Counted from the first letter of the stretch, positions 9,941 to 19,874 are shown. The stretch is DNA of 64,000 nt from Peribacillus frigoritolerans (GCF_030676415.1 NZ_JAUUTW010000016.1:61389-125388); one strand, 5' to 3'. Program-made: numbers and translations. Notes: a model not told the origin generated them from the sequence alone.

Positions 9941-10709
9941 CACTTTTCACCTTATAAATGAACCCGACCGTGATTATCGCTAAAAAAAGGATTGTAGATT
10001 TAAAGAAAATAAAAATGAAATCTTCTAAGTTCACTTCGTTAAAAGGTTGGATAATCAATACTAATGAATGATGTAATCCTAAAACTTGTGAGAACCAGAT
10101 AACAAAGCTTAATGGATAGGTATACTTTAAATCAGGGAAACACCAACTAAGGACGGTAGCCATCCCTGCGCATAAACTAGTAAAAAAACCAAAAAGGATG
10201 ATATAAATCATATTACTAATAGTAGGCATTGCATGGGCAAGTGTATATAAAGGATTTTCAGGGAACAGGTCTGGTGACAAACCCTGGTCAAATTCACCAT
10301 TCATAAACACCAAATATGTAATAAACATGTTGAATAACAAGCAACAAACAATGACTAAAAAGGAAAATGACATATTTCCGAATAACATGGTCTTATAATA
10401 AGCACATCGCCCTTTTTTTGTCGCCACGATATATCGGTATCCTGTTCTGTAGTCTTGGATATAACTATCAGCACACATAATTAATAGAAAAATGGGCAAA
10501 AACCATATTAGGATTATTTGCATCATATGGCCTAATGAACTTCCCGCTAAAAAAGTGGCTAAATGGGGTGCTAACGATTCTGATGAATACAGTGTTGATG
10601 AAAAATTCCCCATCAGAATAAATATATCAATAATTACAATTGCCAATATACATAACACTATGAACTTTGTTTTTCTATATTTTGTTAATCTATAATAATA
10701 ACTATTCAT
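9930..10709 (-). CDS. ABC transporter integral membrane protein, YybM-like
   Basis: 259 residues with roughly six membrane segments. The N-terminal YRLTKYRKTKF is basic and cytoplasmic, and a large extracytoplasmic loop carries FDQGLSPDLFPENPLY. AAAGGGAG precedes the ATG. It is the first membrane gene, 71 bp after the secreted-protein gene and separated from it by a weak hairpin. Size (YybM is about 250 residues) and order support homology to YybM. The substrate is unknown; the adjacent secreted protein is the obvious candidate. Confidence 0.75.
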   Translation of the reverse strand: MNSYYYRLTKYRKTKFIVLCILAIVIIDIFILMGNFSSTLYSSESLAPHLATFLAGSSLGHMMQIILIWFLPIFLLIMCADSYIQDYRTGYRYIVATKKGRCAYYKTMLFGNMSFSFLVIVCCLLFNMFITYLVFMNGEFDQGLSPDLFPENPLYTLAHAMPTISNMIYIILFGFFTSLCAGMATVLSWCFPDLKYTYPLSFVIWFSQVLGLHHSLVLIIQPFNEVNLEDFIFIFFKSTILFLAIITVGFIYKVKSDEV

Positions 10710-10743
10710 TTTTTCTCCCTTTATAAAACCATCTTGAATAAAG

Positions 10744-10760
10744 AGCCATCCAAGATGGCT
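10744..10760 (-). terminator. Short hairpin between the secreted protein and exporter genes
   Basis: On the minus strand AGCCATC and GATGGCT form a 7-bp stem with a 3-nt loop, followed by TCTTTATT. This is a weak terminator or mRNA-processing hairpin. It could make the secreted protein mRNA more abundant than the transporter mRNA. Confidence 0.5.
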
Positions 10761-10780
10761 TCACAATGATCATCCTTTTT

Positions 10781-11266
10781 TTATTTATTATACTCAGTGG
10801 TGTAATAAGTATTATATTGTGAAGGTAATATTCTCCCCGTCTCCTCATCCCAGTACCCTTTTACCGAATAGCTGTTAGAACTATAATTATTATTTTCTGC
10901 TGTTAATCTTACTTCAGTGGCATTGGCACCTGAATTGCCTTTAATATAATGGTTGCGCCCACTATTTTCACCGCCGCTACCAGCTTTAACTTTCACTGCA
11001 GGGGATACATTTGTACCATTACTTTTTTCTAACCAATAAGTAGTTAAAGTATTAGTTCCTTCTGTTGATTTATACATTCTCACTTTCCATGTATTCCGTT
11101 CCGTAGTCGTTTGGCGATACTCTGTACCTGTGTACGAGTTAGCTTGCTCTTTCTTAATCGTAAATGAATATCCCGATTTGTCATTTCCAGCCTCAACTGA
11201 AAGCGTTCCTAACCCAATTGAGCAAGCTAAAATAGTACCCAATGCTATTACTCTTACTTTTTTCAT
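10781..11266 (-). CDS. Secreted DUF2712-type protein, YybN-like
   Basis: 161 residues. A Sec signal peptide (MKKVRVIALGTILACSIGLG, cleavage near SVEA-G at about 26) precedes a Tyr/Asn/Thr-rich domain of about 135 residues that contains no Cys. Landmarks are GYSFTIKK, EYRQTTTERNTWKVRMY, AENNNYSSNSYSVKGYWDEE and a Tyr-rich C-terminus. The layout matches the small secreted YybN/DUF2712 proteins of bacilli. A good promoter (TTGGAA-17-TATTGT) and AGGGGGAA site precede it. It heads the ABC operon, and the function of the family is unknown. A bacteriocin-like, matrix or signalling role is inference only. Confidence 0.78.
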   Translation of the reverse strand: MKKVRVIALGTILACSIGLGTLSVEAGNDKSGYSFTIKKEQANSYTGTEYRQTTTERNTWKVRMYKSTEGTNTLTTYWLEKSNGTNVSPAVKVKAGSGGENSGRNHYIKGNSGANATEVRLTAENNNYSSNSYSVKGYWDEETGRILPSQYNTYYTTEYNK

Positions 11267-11472
11267 TTTATTCCCCCTGAATATTTATTTTCCAGGTTAA
11301 CAATACCACTTTATACCTATTTTTCCAATGATATTTTTGATAAAAAAGTACTATTTTGGATAAATTTATTATTATATCCTCAATTATCCTGTATATACTT
11401 AAAGTAGTTATTTTATAAAACAAGACTTATGTTACGAAAAAAGGACCATTGGCAAGTCAAAAATAGTCGCAC

Positions 11473-11506
11473 AAAAAAAAGCCGTTTAACATGAGAGTTA
11501 AACGGC
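11473..11506 (-). terminator. Rho-independent terminator of the subtilase gene
   Basis: GTTAAACGGC and GCCGTTTAAC form a 10-bp stem (11481-11490 with 11497-11506), followed on the minus strand by eight T. Confidence 0.93.
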
Positions 11507-11518
11507 CTTCACCTGTTA

Positions 11519-14500
11519 CTATTTAGACTTTTTAACCGTTACTTTGGCTGCTTTTCCTGTATTGCCCGCTTTGTCTTTTGCTGAGACATATAATGCGGAT
11601 CCTGCTTTTTTCTTGCTGATTTTGATGGAGAAATTCCCCTTACTATCAGCTTTTGCTGTTCCGATGTTTTTATTGTTGTATTTCACGGTAACGGTTGAAC
11701 CGATTTCCGCTTTACCAGTTACTTTTGTTGTTTTGTCGTTTACTTCATTCACTTTCGGTGCACCTGGAGCGGTTTTATCTTTAACCGTTACTTTGGCTGC
11801 TTTTCCTGTATTGCCCGCTTTGTCTTTTGCAGTGGCATATAATGCGGATCCTGCTTTTTTCTTGCTGATCTTAATGGAGAAGTTCCCCTTTTTATCAGCT
11901 GTTGCCGTTCCGATATTTTTATTGTTGTACTTCAAGGTAACGGTTGAACCAATTTCCGTTTTACCTGTTACTGAGGTAGCTTTATCGCTTACTTCATTCA
12001 CTTTCGGTGCATCTGGGGCTGTTTTATCCAGAACAGTCACAGTTGCCGCCTTGCTTTCACGTTTTGCTAAGTCCGTAGCTGTGACTGAAAGTTTAGTGCC
12101 AGCCTTTTGCTTGCTGATTTTCACTTTGAAATTCCCTTTGCTGTCCGTGTTACCTGAACCAATCACTTTTTTTGCGTTATTTTTGATCGTGATTTTCATG
12201 TCCGCTTGTGATTGACCCGATACATACGTATCTTTGTCACTTAAAGCTTTAACAGTAGGCTTGTTAGGGGTTGCACCCTTATTCACGAATACTTTGATTG
12301 AAGAAACTGCTAGTTTGGAAGAATCAGAGATATTCACAGTAAGCTGCTGCTGAGCTTTTTGGACCGGAATAGTAACAGTGAACGTTCCGTTAGCTGCCGC
12401 CGTTCCTTTACCGAGCGTTTTGTTTCCGCTTTTCACTTCGATTACTGAACCTTTTTTAGCTGAACCAGTCAGTTTTGTTTGCGTATCCATCACAATATTG
12501 ACTTTAGCTTGTAAATCCACTGCACTAAGTGCACTGTACGCATTCAGCCTTCCATATCCAGAGACTAAATCTTTTCCGACAGGCAGTTCTTCTTCCGGGA
12601 TTATGATTTCTCCATCTTCTGGTAGATAGTCCTCATCAGGAACTGCATTATCTTCTTCTTCAAAAGCGACATATTCCGATGTCCCATGAAGGATTTCCCT
12701 TACTTCATTCACTTTCAACCCAGGGTTTCCGGATAATAACAAGGCTGTAGCTGCCGCAACATGCGGAGCTGCCATTGATGTACCATCCATGTAGGTAACA
12801 TTCCCATTAGGTACAAGACTCGGGATGCCTGTCCCTGGAGCGACCATGTCCAATTCCGATCCATAATTGGAATAATCGGAAACTAAATCAAGGGCATTGG
12901 TTGCACCGACGGAAATGGCGTATTTAGATGATGCAGGATAAGAAAGACCTTCCATCCCATCATTACCGCTTGCTACGACAACCATTACATTCTTGGCAGC
13001 GGCATGTTTCAAGGCATATTCAATCGTCCTGCTATATCCTCCGCCCAGGCTAAGGTTTATGACCTTGGCACCATGGTCCACGGCATATTTAATGCCTAGT
13101 GCAACTTTCTCCATGTCTCCAGATCCTGAAGAATCCAAGACCTTTACAGGCATGATTTTAGCTACTGGATTGATTCCTTGCATGGAATATCCATTATCGG
13201 CTTTGGCAGCGATGATTCCGGATACATGTGTACCATGGCCATTGTCATCCACTGCATCTACTTTCTTATCAATGAAATTCTTGCCTAAGTCCATGCGGAC
13301 CGTATCTTTCAAATCCGCCAGTGAATCATCGACACCTGTGTCGATAACCGCTACCAATGTATCTTTTAAATTACGTTTCTTAATAAGGTTCTGCAGTTTT
13401 TCGTTATCGATATCCGCTCCCTTTATGCCCTCTTCTCCACCAGCGTTATCTAAAGACCATTGATACGGTGATTGAATATCGGCTGAAAGTGCTTTGTACG
13501 TTTTTACCGCTTCGATATATTCCACTTCTGGAAGTTTCTCGATACTGGATAGAGCTGCTGTGCTCATTTCTGCTTGATTCTTTAACTCTACAACATACAT
13601 ACCATCATACAGAACCTCTTGTTGCTTAGGTGCCGATAATGTTCCATATCCCTTTCCACTTACCTTGGATTGGACAGAGCTTAATGACTTCCCAGGTTTA
13701 AGTTTGACGATATATTTGTTCTTTATATTTTTCGAAGTTGGAAGTTCGATTCCCGCTTTGCTTGCGATATCGACGATTCTCTCGCCAGCAAGCTTTTCAA
13801 GATCGATTTTCTTTGCAATGCCGTTCATATCCTTTTTCAATCCAGCTGGAGCGACGCCTGCCGCCTTGTTGAATAAAGCTTTAATCGCTTCTTGCTGCTT
13901 GTTACTAATGACCGCCGTACTGCTTGCTCCATTTTCATTAAGATCCTCAATAAGCGGCTTAATCTCGACTAAGTGATTATAGACAGCTTCCCTTGCCGTT
14001 TTATTACCAGCAAGATGAAGGGCAAGGAATGGCGAAGCCTTATAGTATAAAGAAGAAAGGGTGCGTCCCTCGGATGACTTCGTGAGAACTTCATCCCTAA
14101 ACACACGGAGTGTTTTCAACATCGATTCTCCCGTTTTCTTATCGTTGACACTTAGTTCAACCGGGCATGATTCGAGGTCCTCCCCTTCGTCCCCAGAAGA
14201 TGGCGGCAATGTCACTGAATGCGCATTGATGGAGTATTCAGCTACATTTTCCGCATCCGGGATGGGATTTCCCTCATCATCCGTATCGCCGAAATATTCA
14301 ACTTTAACATAATACGTGCCTTCCCAAGCATATGGGAAATCGACTACTGCCTTTTCATCAGGATAAGAAGAGACAAAATAATTGCTCTCATCTTTTTCTG
14401 CTTTTTCTTTATCTTGATATACGGAGATATTCAAGATTTTGTCCGAATTGACTTCGAACTCAATATGGGAGAACTTTTGTATTTCTTCTGTTGATGGGCT

Positions 14501-14686
14501 GATTTGGTACCATTGAACATCCGGTTTTTCAAACTTCCCGTCCAGAGTGTCCCCATTTTTAATCGTTTTTACATTTTCAATGGGTGTTGCTGCTGCAGCT
14601 TGAGAATTTAGCGGAACCATCAAGCTGAAAATCAGTGCAAAAATTAGTACACACGCCGTAATTCGACTTACATTCTTAAATTTCAC
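11519..14686 (-). CDS. Large secreted subtilisin-like serine protease with C-terminal Ig-like repeats
   Basis: 1055 residues. In order: signal peptide (1-31, ending SQAAAA); PPC-like beta domain (about 40-155); a helical spacer; an I9-type inhibitor (about 325-405, KYIVKLKPGK); the S8 catalytic domain with Asp449 (VIDTGVDD), His484 (NGHGTHVSG) and Ser637 (GTSMAAPH); an acidic tail insertion at 676-702; then four bacterial Ig-like units of about 80 residues (about 735-1055). The last two units are almost identical. It is an extracellular endopeptidase, secreted as a proenzyme. No LPXTG or S-layer motif is visible. The nearest characterised relatives would be Vpr-like minor extracellular proteases. 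GGAGGGAAAA precedes the ATG. Confidence 0.93.
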   Translation of the reverse strand: MKFKNVSRITACVLIFALIFSLMVPLNSQAAAATPIENVKTIKNGDTLDGKFEKPDVQWYQISPSTEEIQKFSHIEFEVNSDKILNISVYQDKEKAEKDESNYFVSSYPDEKAVVDFPYAWEGTYYVKVEYFGDTDDEGNPIPDAENVAEYSINAHSVTLPPSSGDEGEDLESCPVELSVNDKKTGESMLKTLRVFRDEVLTKSSEGRTLSSLYYKASPFLALHLAGNKTAREAVYNHLVEIKPLIEDLNENGASSTAVISNKQQEAIKALFNKAAGVAPAGLKKDMNGIAKKIDLEKLAGERIVDIASKAGIELPTSKNIKNKYIVKLKPGKSLSSVQSKVSGKGYGTLSAPKQQEVLYDGMYVVELKNQAEMSTAALSSIEKLPEVEYIEAVKTYKALSADIQSPYQWSLDNAGGEEGIKGADIDNEKLQNLIKKRNLKDTLVAVIDTGVDDSLADLKDTVRMDLGKNFIDKKVDAVDDNGHGTHVSGIIAAKADNGYSMQGINPVAKIMPVKVLDSSGSGDMEKVALGIKYAVDHGAKVINLSLGGGYSRTIEYALKHAAAKNVMVVVASGNDGMEGLSYPASSKYAISVGATNALDLVSDYSNYGSELDMVAPGTGIPSLVPNGNVTYMDGTSMAAPHVAAATALLLSGNPGLKVNEVREILHGTSEYVAFEEEDNAVPDEDYLPEDGEIIIPEEELPVGKDLVSGYGRLNAYSALSAVDLQAKVNIVMDTQTKLTGSAKKGSVIEVKSGNKTLGKGTAAANGTFTVTIPVQKAQQQLTVNISDSSKLAVSSIKVFVNKGATPNKPTVKALSDKDTYVSGQSQADMKITIKNNAKKVIGSGNTDSKGNFKVKISKQKAGTKLSVTATDLAKRESKAATVTVLDKTAPDAPKVNEVSDKATSVTGKTEIGSTVTLKYNNKNIGTATADKKGNFSIKISKKKAGSALYATAKDKAGNTGKAAKVTVKDKTAPGAPKVNEVNDKTTKVTGKAEIGSTVTVKYNNKNIGTAKADSKGNFSIKISKKKAGSALYVSAKDKAGNTGKAAKVTVKKSK
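11531..12030 (-). repeat. Tandem duplication of an Ig-like repeat within the subtilase gene
   Basis: The segment starting near 11531 recurs with a 249-bp (83-codon) offset starting near 11780. Long identical stretches, including the TTTAACCGTTACTTTGGCTG block at each unit's end, indicate recent duplication or gene conversion. Confidence 0.8.
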
Positions 14687-15027
14687 GGTTTTCCCTCCAA
14701 TAATTGGTTAAAAAATAACAGTACTATACCAAACTATCACACTGTAAAATTTTATCAACCAATTTTTTCCCTTTTTTATGTCAAATGCTTGATTTATTTG
14801 GCCACCGAGCCGAAAAATGATTCTCATGTACCAATTAAGCTATATTTTTGAGTTCCGATGGTCATCTCATGACGATAGCCAATGCCAACATTCGGTAGAT
14901 TCATGTTAATAGATTTAAATCGGTTAAAATCCTAACATGACCTATTTCCTATGGTCAGCCAATGCCACACAAAAAAAAAGCTGCCCCAGCAGTAAAAATA
15001 TGCGGGACAGCTTCCAATCATTTTTAT
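14687..15027. other. Intergenic region between leuS and the subtilase gene
   Basis: 341 bp with no open frame I would call a gene. It holds the leuS terminator at 14971-15012 and the upstream region of the subtilase. That region has an 8-bp inverted repeat AATTGGTT/AACCAATT about 50 bp apart, close to the start codon. I could not place a convincing promoter. Confidence 0.5.
14971..15012 (-). terminator. Rho-independent terminator of leuS
   Basis: On the minus strand AGCTGTCCC pairs with GGGGCAGCT (15004-15012 with 14979-14987, one G-U), followed by nine T. Confidence 0.9.
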
Positions 15028-17442
15028 TTAGTTTGCGACGATATTGACTAATTTGCCTGGTACGGCAATCACTTTACGAATGGTTTTCCCATCGATTTGT
15101 TCTTTGATGGAATCATCACCCATCGCGATTTCTTCCAGTTTTTCTTTTGTTGTGTCCGTCGGCACCATTAATTTCGCTTTGACTTTTCCGTTGATTTGGA
15201 TGACGATTTCGACTTCGTTATCCACTAACTTCGCTTCGTCGAAAGCCGGCCACGTTCCGTACGTGATGCTCTCGGAATGGCCCAGTTTAGACCAAAGTTC
15301 CTCGGCAATGTGCGGTGCAACTGGTGCAAGCAGCTTTACGAAGCCTTCGATATACACTTTAGGAAGCGAATCCGCTTTATAAGCATCATTAATGAATACC
15401 ATCAATTGTGAAATCGCCGTATTGAATTTCAATTCCTCATAGTTCTCGGTCACTTTTTTAACAGTTTGATGATAGACTTTTTCGAGCTTGCCCGTGTCAT
15501 CCGTCTCTGTCATCTTATCTGTGATCGTACCGTCATCGCTGACTAATAAACGCCAGATACGGTCAAGGAATCTGCGAGAACCGTCCAATCCGTTTGTAGA
15601 CCAGGCAATCGAAGCATCCAATGGCCCCATGAACATTTCGTACATGCGAAGCGTATCGGCACCATGGCTTTCAACGATATCATCCGGGTTCACGACATTC
15701 CCTTTGGATTTACTCATTTTTTCATTATTCTCGCCAAGGATCATTCCTTGGTTAAATAGGTTTTGGAATGGTTCCTTCGTTGGCACGACACCGATATCGT
15801 ACAGGAATTTATGCCAGAAACGAGCATAAAGCAAGTGAAGCACCGCATGCTCAGCGCCGCCAATATAAATGTCGACTGGCATCCATTCTTTTAATTTTTC
15901 AGGATCTGCAAGTGCTTCCTTGTTGTCAGGATCGATATAACGAAGGAAGTACCAGCTGCTGCCTGCCCACTGTGGCATCGTATTTGTCTCACGGCGCCCT
16001 TTTCGTCCGTTTTCATCCGTCACATTCACCCATTCCGATATGTTCGCAAGTGGTGATTCGCCTGTACCTGAAGGCTTGATGTCCGTAGCTTTCGGTAAAA
16101 TCAATGGAAGATCTTCTTCCTTCACTGCAGACATCGTGCCATCTTCCCAATGGATGATTGGAATCGGTTCACCCCAGTAACGCTGACGGCTGAATAACCA
16201 GTCGCGAAGGCGGTATGTTATTTTCTTCGTGCCGATTTCTTTTTCTTCCAGCCATTTGATCATCGTCGAAATGGCTTCTTCCTTATTCAACCCATCAAGG
16301 AATTCCGAATTCACATGAAGTCCATCGCCTGTATATGCTTCACTTGTCACGTCTCCGCCAGCTACGACTTCCTTGATCGGCAAGTCGAACTTGACTGCAA
16401 ATTCATAATCACGCTCATCATGGGCAGGAACGGCCATGATCGCACCTGTTCCGTAGCTGATCAACACGTAATCGGCAATCCAAATCGGCATTTTTTCGCC
16501 GTTAACCGGATTAATGGCATAAGCCCCCGTGAACACGCCTGATTTATCCTTTGCCAAGTCTGTTCTTTCCAAGTCGCTTTTATGTTTCACTTCATCTAAA
16601 TAGGCTTCAACTGCCGCCCTTTGATCAGCCGTCGTAATTTTATCGACAAACTGATGTTCAGGTGCCAATACGGCATATGTTGCACCGAATAACGTATCCG
16701 GACGAGTCGTGAACACCGTGAATGTATCATCAAAGCCATCGATATTGAATGTAACTTCCGCTCCCTCGGAACGGCCAATCCAATTACGCTGCATATCCTT
16801 GATGTTTTCCGGCCAATCCACATCATTCAGGTCGTCGATTAAGCGGTCTGCATACGCCGTGATACGAAGCATCCACTGTTTCATCGGGCGGCGCTCAACC
16901 GGATGGCCCCCACGCTCACTTTTCCCATCGATGACTTCTTCATTAGCCAATACCGTGCCAAGTGCCGGACACCAGTTAACGGCCACTTCATCAATATATG
17001 CAAGGCCCTTTTCATATAATTTCAAGAAGATCCATTGCGTCCATTTGTAATAGTCGGGGTCTGTCGTGTTTATTTCGCGATCCCAGTCATAAGAAAAACC
17101 AAGGGCTTTGATTTGGCGGCGGAACGTGTTGATGTTGTGCTCCGTGAATTCAGCTGGATCATTTCCGGTATCGATTGCATATTGCTCTGCCGGAAGTCCA
17201 AAAGCGTCCCAGCCGATCGGATGCAATACATTATACCCCTGCGCCCGTTTCATCCTTGCTAGGATATCGCTTGCCGTATAACCTTCCGGGTGCCCTACAT
17301 GAAGACCGGCCCCTGAAGGATATGGGAACATATCCAGCGCGTAGAATTTGCGTTTGCCGCTTTCTTCACCCGTTTTGAATGTCTTATTGCCTTCCCAATA
17401 CTTTTGCCATTTCGTTTCTATGCTTCTATGGTCAAAACTCAT
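15028..17442 (-). CDS. leuS: Leucyl-tRNA synthetase
   Basis: 804 residues, the normal bacterial length. It charges tRNA-Leu. The class I HIGH signature appears as HVGHPEGY near residue 50, and the KMSKS loop as EKMSKSKGN in the C-terminal third. The CP1 editing domain with its threonine-rich [12 protein letters not shown] lies between. The start is ATG 17442 after TTAGGAGGAAAT; an upstream in-frame extension would run into the T-box terminator. It is regulated by a leucine T-box leader immediately upstream. Confidence 0.98.
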   Translation of the reverse strand: MSFDHRSIETKWQKYWEGNKTFKTGEESGKRKFYALDMFPYPSGAGLHVGHPEGYTASDILARMKRAQGYNVLHPIGWDAFGLPAEQYAIDTGNDPAEFTEHNINTFRRQIKALGFSYDWDREINTTDPDYYKWTQWIFLKLYEKGLAYIDEVAVNWCPALGTVLANEEVIDGKSERGGHPVERRPMKQWMLRITAYADRLIDDLNDVDWPENIKDMQRNWIGRSEGAEVTFNIDGFDDTFTVFTTRPDTLFGATYAVLAPEHQFVDKITTADQRAAVEAYLDEVKHKSDLERTDLAKDKSGVFTGAYAINPVNGEKMPIWIADYVLISYGTGAIMAVPAHDERDYEFAVKFDLPIKEVVAGGDVTSEAYTGDGLHVNSEFLDGLNKEEAISTMIKWLEEKEIGTKKITYRLRDWLFSRQRYWGEPIPIIHWEDGTMSAVKEEDLPLILPKATDIKPSGTGESPLANISEWVNVTDENGRKGRRETNTMPQWAGSSWYFLRYIDPDNKEALADPEKLKEWMPVDIYIGGAEHAVLHLLYARFWHKFLYDIGVVPTKEPFQNLFNQGMILGENNEKMSKSKGNVVNPDDIVESHGADTLRMYEMFMGPLDASIAWSTNGLDGSRRFLDRIWRLLVSDDGTITDKMTETDDTGKLEKVYHQTVKKVTENYEELKFNTAISQLMVFINDAYKADSLPKVYIEGFVKLLAPVAPHIAEELWSKLGHSESITYGTWPAFDEAKLVDNEVEIVIQINGKVKAKLMVPTDTTKEKLEEIAMGDDSIKEQIDGKTIRKVIAVPGKLVNIVAN

Positions 17443-17471
17443 ACGATTTCCTCCTAATTTCCGTATAAAAA

Positions 17472-17712
17472 ACAATAAAAAACCCCTCATCCCAAAATAG
17501 GGACGAGAGGATTATGTATATCTTCCCGCGGTACCACCCACATTGGCGATAGCTAAAATCCGCCCAGCTTAAAACATCCGTAACATGGATTAAAACGCCA
17601 GGCATTACTTTCACCTTCACACCCGGGACTCCAAGGCGAGTTCACGACCATCCCAGGTTGACTTGCACCACCCGTCAACTCTCTTTACTGGTTTAAACCG
17701 CTACTATTCCTT
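17472..17712 (-). promoter_or_regulatory. T-box riboswitch leader of leuS, leucine specifier CUC
   Basis: The canonical T-box sequence TGGGTGGTACCGCGGG is at 17525-17540. The terminator hairpin (CCUCUCGUCCC with GGGAUGAGGGG, then U6) occupies about 17476-17511. Stem I carries CTC (17638-17640), preceded by GAA in the specifier-loop position, which matches a leucine codon. Uncharged tRNA-Leu should stabilise the antiterminator and allow leuS transcription. Confidence 0.95.
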
Positions 17713-17729
17713 ATCATAGTCTTTATAAG

Positions 17730-17758
17730 AATATTGGATTTTATTACATTCTAGTCAA
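17730..17758 (-). promoter_or_regulatory. Putative sigma-A promoter of the leuS T-box transcript
   Basis: TTGACT (17753-17758) and AATATT (17730-17735) on the minus strand are separated by 17 bp, just upstream of the T-box leader. Confidence 0.55.
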
Positions 17759-17840
17759 TTTCACCGATAATTGCAATAGCCGTACATAAACATTATCGAC
17801 AGGTTTTTCATTATATATGCGAATTCAAGAAAAATCGTGC

Positions 17841-17870
17841 AAAAAAGGGAGCTATTCATTCATAGCTCCC
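17841..17870 (-). terminator. Rho-independent terminator of the ytzC gene
   Basis: GGGAGCTAT (17847-17855) pairs with ATAGCTCCC (17862-17870), with six T following on the minus strand. Confidence 0.9.
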
Positions 17871-17880
17871 TTGCTTCCAT

Positions 17881-18144
17881 TTAATGTCGCAGTAAAATCA
17901 TTTCATTCCTCAATTGATTCAACTGCTGCTTCATCCGCGAAAGCATTTCCCGTTGCTGATCATTCGAACTGGCATACAATCGTTCCATATCCGTCAAAGC
18001 CTCTTCGATATACCTTTGCGAATTTTGAAATTGCTCATCATCATAATGCTCCTGCCGTGAGGCCTCGTTAAATTCAAACTCTGCAAAATGGAGAGCCCCT
18101 TCACATTGCTCTAAAAAATGATCGACGGATTGTCTGGTTGCCAT
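17881..18144 (-). CDS. ytzC: YtzC family small protein (DUF2524)
   Basis: 87 residues, highly charged and helical, with probable coiled-coil. It starts MATRQSVDHFLEQCEGAL and contains ASRQEHYDDEQF and SSNDQQREMLSRMKQQL, both close to B. subtilis YtzC. The ATG at 18144 has AGGAGAGGG upstream; the longer in-frame extension lacks such a site. It is cytosolic with no membrane segment. The function is unknown. Its position near leuS and ytqAB matches the B. subtilis neighbourhood. Confidence 0.85.
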   Translation of the reverse strand: MATRQSVDHFLEQCEGALHFAEFEFNEASRQEHYDDEQFQNSQRYIEEALTDMERLYASSNDQQREMLSRMKQQLNQLRNEMILLRH

Positions 18145-18239
18145 TTCAAACCCTCTCCTTCGCGTCTCATTTGGATGATTCGGAATCATCTTTTCTAGTT
18201 TGAGCAAATAACGGGTAGATTATCATTTTTTTTGAGCAA

Positions 18240-18746
18240 TCAACCCTTATCCCAAAACTTCTCACCTTGATGGGAAATGAACCGCTCGATCCATTCGGCA
18301 AAGTCCATATGGAGCTTCTCGCCTTCTTCAAAATCATCGATATGGCCTTTTACCATTAAATACTCCTTATCGCCTTTAGCGACGGCTTCCCCATCGATGA
18401 CGATATTATCTTGATAAATGCAGGCAACTTTATAACATCCCTCATAGGAATTTTCATATGTGTAATTAATAATATCATCCAAGCTGTATAAATCATTTTC
18501 CCCGCCCGATTCCACATTGTCGAACAGACGGCATCCATTGGTTATTTTTAAAAACTCCTTATAATCCTCGGGCAGAAGCAGTCCGGTTTTCTTTTCAAAG
18601 GAATGAATTTGTTCATCCGAAGCAGGTGAATTGAAGGTGCAAGTGGCTTTGTATGTGAACCCATCTTCATTTACTTCGATCACCTGATTATTTTCGGCTA
18701 ATTTCTTTTTCATTTGATTAATCGCTTCTTCAACTTGACCGGTCAT
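18240..18746 (-). CDS. SMI1/KNR4 (SUKH) family protein
   Basis: 168 residues. The SUKH core includes FEKKTGLLLPEDYKEFLKIT with NGCRLF, then an acidic strand region (YSLDDIINYTYENSYEG) and a C-terminal FAEWIERFI helix. SUKH proteins often act as immunity proteins for contact-dependent nuclease toxins, but many solitary copies in bacilli have no known role, and no toxin gene is adjacent. The start was taken at ATG 18746, since GGGAG lies about 9 nt before it; an ATG 10 codons upstream is possible. Confidence 0.82.
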   Translation of the reverse strand: MTGQVEEAINQMKKKLAENNQVIEVNEDGFTYKATCTFNSPASDEQIHSFEKKTGLLLPEDYKEFLKITNGCRLFDNVESGGENDLYSLDDIINYTYENSYEGCYKVACIYQDNIVIDGEAVAKGDKEYLMVKGHIDDFEEGEKLHMDFAEWIERFISHQGEKFWDKG

Positions 18747-18914
18747 GTCCATCAGCTCCCGATTGGATATAGTCATTCAAAGATATACTGGAAATAGCAG
18801 CAAAATGTTTAGCCTTCAAGTATACAGTATACGCTTATTTTTCAAAAAAAGACCTAGCTGTGAGAATGTTGTATAATATATGTTGCGCTTTATTTTATTT
18901 AGGAGGTTGCTGAT

Positions 18915-19874
18915 TTGAATCAAGCAAACCCGTTTATATATGCAACGGATAACAAACGATATCATACATGGAATTACCACCTGAGAGAACATTTTGGACA
19001 TAAGGTCTTTAAAGTTGCCCTGGATGGCGGTTTTGACTGTCCGAACCGTGATGGCACCGTCGCACATGGCGGCTGTACCTTCTGCAGTGCCTCAGGCTCT
19101 GGTGACTTTGCGGGCAACAGGGTTGAACCCCTCGACGTCCAGTTTAAGAAGATCAGCGAACGGATGCATCATAAATGGAAAGATGGAAAATATATGGCCT
19201 ATTTCCAAGCGTTCACGAATACGCATGCACCCTTGGCAGAGCTTCGCGAGAAATATGAAAGTGTATTGACCCAGGAAGGTGTCGTCGGACTCTCGATCGC
19301 GACACGCCCTGATTGCCTTCCAGATGATGTAGTCGAGTATTTAGCGGAATTGAACGAACGCACTTACCTTTGGGTGGAGCTGGGTCTCCAGACGGTTCAT
19401 GAAAAGACCGCGACGATGATCAATCGTGCCCATGACTTCGATTGCTACAAAGAAGGCGTCGATAAACTGCGCAAACACGGCATCCGCGTATGCTCCCATA
19501 TCATCAATGGCCTTCCTCAGGAAGATTACGGCATGATGATGGAAACAGCCCGTGAAGTCGCCAAACTAGATGTCCAGGGGATAAAGATCCATTTACTTCA
19601 TCTATTAAAAGGGACACCGATGGTCAAACAATATGAAAAAGGCCTGCTCGAGTTTCTTGACCGTGACGGTTATGTCAGCCTGGTATGTGACCAGCTGGAA
19701 ATAATCCCTCCAGAAATGATCGTTCACCGCATTACGGGTGACGGTCCGATCGATTTGATGATCGGTCCAATGTGGAGCGTCAATAAATGGGATGTCTTGA
19801 ATGCCATTGATGCCGAATTGAAACGCCGCAACAGCTGGCAGGGGAAAAATCATCAAACGGAGGTACAATCATGA
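18915..19874 (+). CDS. ytqA: Radical SAM protein YtqA (TIGR01212 type)
   Basis: 319 residues. The radical SAM cysteines are in the N-terminal third: CPNRDGTVAHGGCTFCSAS gives a CX13CX2C arrangement like Elp3-related proteins rather than the usual CX3CX2C. SIATRPDCLPDD and WVELGLQTVH are typical of the Elp3/YtqA group. The start is TTG 18915, with AGGAGG 8 nt upstream. It overlaps ytqB by ATGA. YtqB is reported to be the tRNA wobble-uridine methyltransferase MnmM, and YtqA is the proposed partner in mnm5s2U formation. That functional link comes from literature memory, not from this sequence. Confidence 0.9.
   Translation: MNQANPFIYATDNKRYHTWNYHLREHFGHKVFKVALDGGFDCPNRDGTVAHGGCTFCSASGSGDFAGNRVEPLDVQFKKISERMHHKWKDGKYMAYFQAFTNTHAPLAELREKYESVLTQEGVVGLSIATRPDCLPDDVVEYLAELNERTYLWVELGLQTVHEKTATMINRAHDFDCYKEGVDKLRKHGIRVCSHIINGLPQEDYGMMMETAREVAKLDVQGIKIHLLHLLKGTPMVKQYEKGLLEFLDRDGYVSLVCDQLEIIPPEMIVHRITGDGPIDLMIGPMWSVNKWDVLNAIDAELKRRNSWQGKNHQTEVQS

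Noticed and set aside
11544..12215. 223-codon plus-strand frame opposite the subtilase repeats
   Set aside because: It is an antisense shadow produced by the biased codons of the Ig-like repeats; the subtilase frame is clearly coding.
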